Of a stretch of 64,000 nucleotides of DNA, positions 55,840 to 64,000 are shown piece after piece. The position numbers and the translations under genes are program-made. The stretch spans positions 68,600-132,599 of the forward strand of contig JAAAIG010000013.1 of the NCBI GenBank assembly GCA_015852425.1, written 5' to 3'. This DNA is from Gryganskiella cystojenkinii. Taxonomy: Eukaryota > Mortierellomycota > Mortierellomycetes > Mortierellales > Mortierellaceae. The notes under the pieces were generated by a model. That model did no database searches. It saw nothing but the letters and a program-made list of their open reading frames with translations, and was not told the DNA's origin. The stretch's first letter is position 1. Each line of letters begins with the position of its first letter.

Positions 55840-57863
55840 CTAGACAAGAGACTCCGTCTCTCCACGGCCAGGACTAGCATTCAAAGACGATCCCGGTCCA
55901 TTATGCCCTTCATCCTCGTCTGTCTCATCCTCCATATCGAAAACAACACTCTTCTTCACCTGGTTCTTCGACAGACTGTTGATTGCAGACTTTACAGGTG
56001 ATCCCTTCCGTGGACTCTCAGCCTGGAATGACTCTGCTGCAGTAGGAACAAGAGCTGAACGTCTCTCGTCCTCAGCATCGTCCTCATCCTCCAGAATGTA
56101 GACCTCCTCGGGTGACTGTGAAGTTGCTTTTGATGTCGAGTTGCTCCGAGACTCTGCACCATCTGCAGATCCTGCGCCAGCTTGTCCACGCTCAGCACTA
56201 TCCAGATCTTCCATGGCCAACCCAACATAACCACTTGTACCGGGTCGGGAGCCAGAAGTAGCTCGACGCTGGCCCCCTGTGAAACCACCGGCATCCATCG
56301 GTGTACCGACAGTCGATTCGTCTTCAAACACGGCGCCAGTAAGAACTGCCTCGTCATAAGCGACTTTCCATGCCTGGTATAAAAGTCGGAGCAGGACGAT
56401 AAGGAATGGTCCGTTGTAGAGAACAAGATCGACAATGATTTCGAGAGGAATCAGAATCTGTTTTGTCTCCCGATGGATATTGCACAATTCTAGCAACATG
56501 TAATGGACTGGAATGTAAAGGATACAAAGGTACCACTGGCAGAGGGATAAAATATATATGAGTTAGTTAAATGCTAAAAGAAACCGCCAGAAGACAAACT
56601 TTTCGTCATGAACATGTCTCCTCCGTTTTACCTTATATGCCCAAAGATCCCTAGGAAACTTGCCAAAGAAGACAACTCCGCTCTGAGCGGGACGCGTCAC
56701 GACGTGAAACAAAGAGATCATGGCGATCGCATACCAAACTTGGCTGGTCGTCCATCGAAGGATGCTCAGCGCCCAATCAAAGTAGATGGAGGGATCCTTC
56801 CAGCCTCGCAACATGTACAAGATATTGGCTATGAGTGTGAGGACCGAGGCAGAGATGCAGACGGCACCCATGAATCGGTAGTTCTTGGCCACGGGAGCAG
56901 GTAAAAGGGCTAAATATGTGATTCAGAATATAAGTATTATGCCTTTTTCATCTCTATATCTCGTACAGCAATGGTCTGCGGAAAGAACTGCGTCCAATCT
57001 TTGTTGTCACACACCTTTTGCAATAGATTCATTGGTGATGTGCAGTCGATTACTATTATTGTGTTTGAAATCATGGGCTGTTAGAGAGATAAACAGGTTT
57101 ACGCAGAGGTAGTATATCATTCATGCACGAAAGAGAAGAGGCGCTTTTATGAAACGGGAAAACAACCTACCTCTTTCTGCGACAATAAACAAAGAGACCG
57201 ATCATGACCACAATGTCGAATATTGGTCCAAGTACCGCGGATATCTAGATGGTTTGTTATTGAATAGATGTGGACATGGAGCACAATTAGAATCAAAGAT
57301 CCAGGTCTTTTTTTGTTGTTGTTGTTGATCTTTTTTGGGGTAAAAGAGATAAAAGGGAGAGTAGGGGAGGAAACAACACGTTCTACCCTGTCCCTTGACG
57401 TGTTGGAACGTGAAGCGGTCCCTGGTGGAGAGGACAAGAAAAGTGTGCCTGACAATACGAGTTCCTGTTTCCACTGGAGATAAATAAAACAAAGCGTAAA
57501 CTTACCAGGCACCCTATGATTTAGAGAGAGTGTGTGTGAGTGTGGACAAAGAGATAAAGAGAAAGGGAGGCGGGAGTGCTGTTAATATCCTATAAAAAGC
57601 TTTGAATACAGGAACGTAGTGAGCAGAGTGGTAATGACGACAAGGAAGTAGGCGATCCTCTTACATGCAATATAGCCAAGAATCTCCCAGCGGCCCATGC
57701 GCATTCGCAACAGGACCTGGTTCTCCATGATTAGGACTCCGACGCCAAGGAGGGTCGAGAGGAGCCGGGCATAGGAGCGCCAGTCATTGAGAAAAGGTTG
57801 GAGGAAGGTAATGACGGCGTGGACATGTTTGGACCAGTCGTCGTATGGAGCGTTGCTGTCCAT
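55840..57863 (-). CDS. Unrecognised multi-pass membrane protein with an 8-nt micro-exon
   Basis: Model: complement(join(55840..56535, 56632..56909, 57015..57052, 57171..57244, 57506..57513, 57665..57863)), 430 residues. Exon 2 is only 8 bases (GGTGCCTG) between a CATAG acceptor and a GTAAG donor; it is needed to join exon 1 (donor T|GTAAGAGG) to exon 3 in the hydrophobic frame, giving GYIAWCLISAVLGPIFDIVV. About six or seven membrane helices are visible: LLSTLLGVGVLIMENQVLL, the helix across exons 1-3, GAVCISASVLTLIANILYML, TTSQVWYAIAMISLFHVV, WYLCILYIPVHYMLLEL and EIIVDLVLYNGPFLIVLLRL. A cytosolic-looking acidic, Ser-rich tail of about 150 residues follows (VYILEDEDDAEDE). I recognise no family; a receptor-like or transport role is possible but unsupported. 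Confidence 0.75.
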
Positions 57864-58295
57864 GTTTGAATGGAGGGCTGATTTGTGAAGTTAGGTAGGC
57901 TTTTTGCAGGGGTAGTTGAGGATAGTCGTTGGCAGGGCAAGGCAAGCAGAAAGAGGCGAGAGTCACCTATAAGAAGGAAAAACCTGAGCAGGTGTTTGGA
58001 ATGAAGAACGGGTATGCAGAGAGAGAGTGTGTAGAAGAGCGATTGTCTGATTGAATCCGGGAATAAAAAGCGAAAAAGAACAATGAGAAAAAGTCATGAA
58101 TGAGCCACGACGTGACAAACTCCCCATGTTCAAAAAAAAATGGTCGAAACATGTGTGACTGTGATGTCCTTGTTCTTGGCTGTGCGCGCACTTTACTGTT
58201 TTGAGTCCTCCAGGGCATGGTCAAATCCTTTTTTTTTGATAGAGTAATGAGCGGGTTTATTTGGTGCCTAAATGAAACATGAGTATTCTTTCCTT
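57864..58295. other. Intergenic, no gene seen
   Basis: 432 bases between two - strand genes, the probable promoter of the multi-pass membrane gene. A run of A (58133-58140) and a run of T (58229-58237) are the only features. Confidence 0.4.
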
Positions 58296-59385
58296 TTAAG
58301 CCTTGCAGATCGCCTTGATCTTGCTGACCTCCTTGGCCGAGATGTCCAAGCAGGCCTTGGCACACAAGTCCGCAGCACCCTTGAATCTGAGAACAACAGA
58401 GTTGGACACATCGACATCACCCGTCACCGAGATCTTGATCAACAACAAGTCGATCGAGAACTTCTTGACCTGGATATCGATCGCCGACTTGATCTTGGTC
58501 GACAACGACGCCGAGACCTTATCAGAAATCTTGATCGAGGATTTGGTCGTCAACTTGACAGCGTCCTTGACAATGTTGTGAGCCTGGAGCTTGATGCAAG
58601 CGGCTTCGTGGTTGGGGCAACGCTTGTTAATCAAAGCAGCAAGTTGGACACGGAGGTTGGCCGTGAACTGGGACTTGACCTGGAGATCGACCTCGTTACG
58701 GACCGCAACCTTGATCGACGAACGAAGAGCGGTCGAGAGCTTGGTGCCGAGACCAAAGTCAATGTTGATAAGGCCACTATGATGACGAGGAGAGGTGAAG
58801 CGAGGAAGAAGCGAGAACATGGTCAGGTTCGGTATTGATGATCGGGTATATCACGTGAAAGGCATGGAAAGGAAAAAGAACGCGTCTGGTCACTCAATTC
58901 TCTCGATTGGATCAAACTGTGCTTGAACTCTTTTTCTGTCGCTTCGTTCTGTCAGTCTTTTTTGAGTTCTGAGAGCAGTCGATGAACTGTCCTCCACAAC
59001 AAAGTGGATCACGCCAGGCTGAAGTAAACGCCATCGCTCGAGTCAGCATTCTCTTTCGAGACAATTGGGGACAGAACATTGCTACGGCTACCAAACCGAA
59101 AAAAAAACGGCTAAAAAAAACGAAACATGGAACTTACGTGATCTGAATGCGAAGGTTGGTGGAGATGTCGGTCTGGAGGTTAGCATCGGTGCAGACATCG
59201 GCATAGGCTTTGACAACGATATCAGCGTGCTCCTTGACCAAGAGATCCAAGGTCGCCTCGAAGGCAGCACCGGCCACAGGCGTGTCGGCGCGGACCTCAA
59301 GTGCTTGGATGGACTCTGCAGCGACAAGGCTGCAGAGCATGGCGAACATGGCCATAAAGAAGGCGAAAAGGGTAGGGGTTCTCAT
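58296..59385 (-). CDS. Unrecognised secreted protein with six cysteines
   Basis: Model: complement(join(58296..58776, 59138..59385)), 242 residues; the intron lies after two bases of a codon (AC|GTAAGT ... CATAG|T). The N-terminus is a signal peptide (RTPTLFAFFMAMFAMLCSLVAA). The mature part has six Cys (DVCTDA, KRCPNHEAACIK, ADLCAKACLDI, KAICKA), compatible with three disulfides, and long stretches of alternating polar and aliphatic residues (SSIKVAVRNEVDLQVKSQF, TKIKSAIDIQVKKFSIDLL) that suggest amphipathic strands or helices. The short phrase NLRIQI/NLRVQL occurs twice, hinting at an internal duplication. No catalytic motif or known domain is recognised. Secretion is well supported by the sequence; function is unknown. 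A CACGTG box lies at 58853-58858 inside the intron. Confidence 0.75.
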
Positions 59386-61436
59386 AGTGACGACGAAAGG
59401 AGTAGTGTGGTGAGAGGGGGGGGGGAGAGAGAGAGAGGGAGCGAGAACGTGTTTTGCTTTATCAAGGAACGGAAGGGCAGTCCAGGGGAACTGATTTGTG
59501 TTCTGTAAAAGAAGGTGTGGGGGAGGAGGCGGAAGGGACGGAAGGGGTGTGGAGAAATGGAAGAGTAGATCTTGAAGAAAACAAAAAAAAATGAGGGATT
59601 TGCTCTACTTTATACGGATTGGTCCCCTGGTTGGCACAAGATGAACACCTACCTGACAAGAAGGAGTACCGGGAAAGAGAACGTTTTTTATGTCTATTCT
59701 TCGTGCTCTGATACGGACTTTTGCAACAAGTCAACACAAAGGAATTCGAAACAATTAAGTTGTCTCTTTGTTTATTCGTTTTCTTGTTGGTTCTCGCTCC
59801 TTGTTCGCAATCCTGGATATTGATCGGCATGTGTAAATACTATAGAAAGCTCAGGAATATTCTTCGTGAATGAAGACCGTGCAACATGTGCATTGTCTTA
59901 TCATCTGGATTGAAGGGCGGGGGTTAGGGATTATCAGGTGGTAGTGGTGGGACGTTGGCAAGGACGAGGGTGCGCGTTCACAACTTTACAAAGCAGGAGT
60001 ACAGTGCGACATATCCTCGCACATTTCTGCAGTATCGTACGGCGTTGGCTCAAAAAAAAAAAGGCGAAAGCAGCTTCAGCTGGTCCGAACAAGAGCAGTC
60101 GAAACCTCGAGGGGTCCAGACACTGAGAGAAACAGTGGGGGGACAGTGCCCAACTGAGCCCTGGAGACGGTCGGAAAGGTGGGTGAATGAAAGGATTGCG
60201 TGGAGCGAGAGAAGGAAGAAAGGTCCCACATGCTTTCCTGCTGTTGAGAGCGCGTTTTCTTTTTGAGAGCTTTTTTTATCTGTGTTCTGGTTCTGTTTCT
60301 GTTTTCCGTTGTTTTTCCTTTTCCCTCGGTGTTCGTATGTTCTTCGACAGTTCACAGGCATGTTTGAGATTCGGATAATCGATGAATGGACTGTAAAGGG
60401 AACTTAGGATGATGCACCACGGAGGGATTAATACCAGTGCTTGACAGCCACAACAATATCCAGCCTGGAGATAGGCCACACATGTAATTCTTGCTCCCTT
60501 CTCGAAGAGTCAAAATATTTGGAGTTTGATACCCAACCATCAAGGAAGTCGCTTCAGAGTTTTTTCTCCAAAGATCTTCCAGTAGGCTGCAGCTCTCAAG
60601 AACAAGAGTACATCCTTGTGACAGAGCGCCGTTGTTGTTTCTTTTTGAATCGGCTGTTGGCTGTTCCGTTGAGCAAAAAACGACACATGGTGGCGATGAG
60701 GCAGATATAACAGATCCATTCATCCGTCCGATGAGGCTCTCACTGTTCGGCCTAAAAGCTGTTTGGCCCATGCTGCCATCTTTTTCCTTTCTTTTTCGGT
60801 CGGACCGGCATGTCGTTGCTTTTTGGCCCTGCTGTTCTCAACCTACCAACAACAAACGCACAAATAGCAGCAACGGCTGCACTGTGCAGTAACGATAGCA
60901 TAAGCCGTGAATAAAAAAGAAACAGCGAGACGTCCTTTACCATTCCTGTATTTTGCAGTTCCAACTCCTCGCGGTACCGCAAGCACTGGCACCTGTGAGA
61001 TCGGTCCAGAGAACAGCAAAAAATACTAGAGAGCACCGCGCATCTGATCGAGTTGAACAAGAAACAAAGTTTATTTTCCACTTTTCTGTGAGCGAGTTTT
61101 TTTAGTGCCTGGTCCGTGAGACGAGTGCGGGCTTTGTCCAGCACAGTTGGATGGATTCAACCAAACATTAGCCCAGAATAAAAAAGTCAATTTTTTCATG
61201 CCCTTGACAATTCCTTGACAATTCTGCGACAAACAGTTTCAATATGATTGAACTAAAAATACTCATTTCATTGTCGAGCTATTTTACAGAGGGGGGTGAG
61301 GGGTATACTATACAAACTTTTTACAGGGGTTGTAGGAGGGGGTGAGGCCGGGGTAAAGTGAAACATGGATGCCGGAGGGCAGGAATGTCAAAAGAAAAAG
61401 AAAAACGGGAGATAACAAATACGCCCATCTAGCCAA
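59386..61436. other. Two-kilobase gene-poor region
   Basis: No gene is supported. The first part is the promoter of the six-cysteine secreted protein, with a G run at 59417-59425. Frames of about 60-140 codons occur on both strands (the longest on - at 60352-60771) but overlap each other and show no domain, signal or codon regularity. A GAGGGGGGTGAGGGG block with further G-runs lies at 61290-61353. Confidence 0.5.
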
Positions 61437-63067
61437 CTACAAATTATAGCATGATCGTGGCAACGAGGAAGGATCCGCAGGTTCCGAGATTTCCTTATAC
61501 CAAGTGCGAGGATCCGTCTCGCCTAGGCATTGTGCCACAGGCATGATGTCCAAACCAAGACTCTGAACATACTCCACGGCCCAGATACTGGTCGCCTCTT
61601 GAAAGATGCCATTGACGACCATAGCATCACGATCTAAAGTCATATGGGGGACACCTCGAACAGCCTCGGCCCACTTGTTGGAGGACGATGATGAAGAGGG
61701 ACCGAACATGGACTTGTCCTCGTGGTGATGGTGATGGCGATGAGAGTCACCCACTCCCTTTTCCTGGGTAGTGGTCACAGATTCGACAGAATTGAAGGTG
61801 ATCTGGACCATGGGCGTCTGTCTCTCGTCCGCCTCTGCAGACATGACAAGCTCATCACTATCGTCTTCCTCGATCCACCGCATCTCCTCCTCGGTCCGTT
61901 CTGGAGCAATGGAGGTCGTGATGGTTGAGACAACTGATAACGACGGGGACGACGATGTAGACGAAGGGTGGTTCACTTCCAGTTGATCCACATCCCAAAG
62001 GATCATGACGTAGCCCATTTCCTCCATAATCTTTCGAACGCGTTCCGAGTGTTCGCCATAAGGAGGACGCATGTACCGGGGCACGACACCGAGGATCTGT
62101 CGAAACGCATCTTCGATTTTACGCATCTCCAACCGGATCTCGTCATCTCCGAGACCCTCGAGGTCACTATGAGACCAAGGATGGGCGGCGATCTGATGTT
62201 GTCCAAGAAAAGCGCGTTTCAAAAGCCGCTGGGACTCGGTGCCTGTGGAATAGTTCGAAAATAGCAAGAAACAAAACCGTATTAGCGAAACGTATAAAAC
62301 AAAAGAACTGCGACAGCCCAAACGGGATGCAGAAGATGCGTAGGGCATACTGTGCAAAAAAAGTTAAAAATAATCGTTTTGATGGTCGTTGAAGCGGCGA
62401 CTGACTTCATCGGTGCTACAAAAGGGAGGAGGACCAGAAGTCGACAAAAAAAATAGACAAACCTTACCATAAATACATTTCCAGTTATCACCGTTCATGA
62501 AGAAGGTGACCTTCAATCCTTGTTCATCCAGAAAGTCGAGCAACTCTTCTGTGAGTTGACCGGGGCCGTCATCGAATGAGATCGCATATGAGTTGTGCTT
62601 TACACAAGAGTCAAGCACTTGACCTGGTTGATACAAGGGCTGAGGTGGCGGTGAAGAAGTCGAGATAGGGTATGGGAAATGAGCGAGGCTGGGCTGACGC
62701 TGCTGCTGTTGTTGTTGTTTGATATGGTTGCGGCTGTGGTTGTGGCTCTTGTGATTGCGAGTGACAGGTGCTGCAGCGGCTGTGAAGGGGAAGAAGATAC
62801 GACACAGGATGAAGAATGAAGTTAGAGAACCTGAGAAAGAGTAGAGCATCCTGAGAGCCTTGAGGCCATGAGGAAAAAAAAGGTTGTAGGGAACATGTCG
62901 TTGAGCCGGTGCTCACAGAACTATGACTATGTGATGTGGGTTGTTTGTCGACTGTAGGGATGTGTAAAGGATGGGTGCCTAAGGGCTACTCTTTTACCTT
63001 GTTGTGAGATTGGCTGGAGAGTCGCCATGGCTACCAGAATGGCAGCGAGTATTGAGAGTGAGCGCAT
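61437..63067 (-). CDS. Carbohydrate esterase family 4 polysaccharide (chitin-type) deacetylase, some catalytic motifs altered
   Basis: Model: complement(join(61437..62242, 62468..62779, 62998..63067)), 395 residues; exon joins are phase 1. Exon 1 is a signal peptide (RSLSILAAILVAMATLQPIS). After a His/Gln-rich stretch comes the NodB fold: motif 1 YAISFDDGPGQLTEELL (metal-binding Asp), then KVTFFMNGDNW, motif 2 QIAAHPWSHSDL (two His), motif 3 RYMRPPYGEHSERVRKIME and the YVMILWDVDQLE region. CE4 enzymes remove acetyl groups from chitin or peptidoglycan; fungal ones act in the cell wall. Motif 4, usually D-x-x-D-W, reads more like D-x-x-E-V, and where motif 5 normally offers L-x-H I see PHMTLDRDAM with no clear His. 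A Ser/Thr/acidic insert with five consecutive His lies between them. Reduced or altered activity is therefore possible; family membership is firm. Confidence 0.87.
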
Positions 63068-63753
63068 GTGGTGCAGTGGAGAAAAAAGATAAAGAGCGAG
63101 AGGGAGGAAGTATGGTCGGCGGAGTGGCAAGTTGGTTGACAATAAAGCACAAAAAATCTTCCGTTTTTGTTGAAGGAATGGTGGGGGTGTTGCTCCTTTT
63201 TATGTTCTTGTCGTCTTGCCAAGGACCGAGGAGATGCAAAGGTCCGACAGGGTCGGTCGGCTTATCTTCGATGATGGTTGGCTGACCAACAGGGCGCTGT
63301 TCCCCCCCTTTTTTTTGGTGTGAGGCGCAAGTGGCAAACATGACGGAGGAGAGACAAGAAGGAAAAAAAAGAAGGCACTGCCCCTTCTGCCACAATTGGA
63401 GTGACAAAAATAGACTACTGGTATGACGACGATTGTGCGCAAAAAAAAAAAATCGAATCGTCATCACATGACAAGTACATTCTTGTTGCATGAGCTGTGC
63501 TGCGGCATTTGCCACCAACCCTAGAATTGTGGACCAAATGAGCTTTTATTTTGTGAATCGGGCGAGACGGATATGCAGTTTTGTATCCCTTTCTCCGTCT
63601 GATATGAAAGCTATGGTGAGACTAGTCTAAACCCTAACCCAGATCAGAGGTGTGCTGAGTCTAATTAGATCGGTGATGTATACTAGGACAACAACAAAAG
63701 ATAACTTGTAATAGAGAGGCGGGTTCTCTATATATGTGGAGGACAGATGGACT
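63068..63753. other. Intergenic, promoter of the CE4 gene
   Basis: No gene is supported. Poly-A runs occur near 63441-63451. A two-copy CCCTAA-like word (AACCCTAACCC) occurs near 63631-63641, too short to be a telomere array. Confidence 0.4.
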
Positions 63754-64000
63754 TCAAGAGTACATCACGTCGCTTGAGCGGCTCGTCGGGTTCTTTTTCT
63801 TGTTGCATCTTGCTGACCTATATCAGGTACGAAGAGGACGATGTTAAAACGTGATTGAAAAAAAGGATACAGATGCAAAGGTGTCAGCAAGAGAGTGGGC
63901 AAACTTACCGGTAGGCCAGGCCGTTAATAACAAAGCATGAAGATGGGAGAATAGAACGAAGACGGATGACCACGGATGGTCTGTAAACCCCGGCAGGCGT
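63754..64000 (-). CDS. Possible 3' end of an unrecognised gene, cut by the window edge
   Basis: A good donor (CG|GTAAGT at 63909/63908) and acceptor (GATATAG, exon from 63817) define a 91-base intron on the - strand, with open frames on both sides. Two frames remain open across the join: one ends ...INGLAYR then SARCNKKKNPTSRSSDVMYS with the stop at 63754-63756; the other ends GQQDATRKRTRRAAQAT with the stop at 63765-63767. I cannot decide between them. The rest of the gene would lie beyond 64000. Confidence 0.35.

Noticed and set aside
60352..60771. 139-codon - strand frame in the gene-poor region
   Set aside because: No domain or signal, overlaps frames on the other strand, and no splice or neighbour support.
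63631..63641. AACCCTAACCC, telomere-like word
   Set aside because: Fewer than two full repeats and surrounded by ordinary sequence; too short to indicate a chromosome end or interstitial telomere array.

Overview
This window is eukaryotic nuclear DNA from a filamentous fungus, most likely an early-diverging zygomycete-type mould of the Mortierella group. The genes are separated by several hundred bases and interrupted by GT-AG introns of roughly 60-265 nt. The protein set is fungal: a PalA/Rim20 pH-signalling protein, an MpaB-type oxygenase, a FUSC/aromatic-acid-exporter-like membrane protein, a chitin-deacetylase-like enzyme and F-box/leucine-rich proteins. Long Ser/Thr/Asn/Gln-rich disordered stretches are common. 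The genus assignment is inference from gene content; no rRNA, tRNA, CRISPR or prokaryotic operon structure was seen. One run of ten Ns lies at 53191-53200.

Layout. 1-11 kb, + strand: the 3' part of a PMS2-type MutL mismatch-repair gene, a 1298-residue AT-hook/RS-rich protein, an F-box-like remnant, a secreted HNH nuclease and a DUF7514-like protein. 11-16 kb, - strand: a PGM2-type phosphoglucomutase/phosphopentomutase (4 exons), an RGG/coiled-coil protein and an MpaB-like oxygenase (3 exons). 17-30 kb, + strand: actin-capping protein beta (5 exons, the first holding only the ATG), a small Gly/Ala-rich ORF, a 2291-residue FUSC-type transporter (6 exons) and a secreted GH25 lysozyme. 30-35.7 kb, - strand: two unrecognised small genes and a protein with seven acidic T-D-S-[D/E] motifs. 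35.8-44 kb, + strand: a CDCA7-like zf-4CXXC_R1 protein (divergent from the T-D-S gene), a BSD-domain protein (6 exons) and Rim20/PalA (11 exons). 44-64 kb, - strand: a PH-Sec7-PH Arf exchange factor, an F-box/LRR protein, a family-X DNA polymerase of lambda type broken by the N gap, a multi-pass membrane protein with an 8-nt micro-exon, a secreted six-cysteine protein, a CE4 polysaccharide deacetylase and the edge of one more gene.

The genes do not form one pathway. Functional groups can be seen: DNA repair (PMS2-type MutL, pol lambda), chromatin (CDCA7-like, AT-hook protein), membrane trafficking and pH sensing (Rim20, Sec7 GEF, BSD protein), and secreted or cell-wall functions (HNH nuclease, GH25, CE4, six-Cys protein). 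Exon-intron models below were built by hand from splice sites and reading-frame continuity; where a multi-exon sum is given, it is a whole number of codons. No database search was run.
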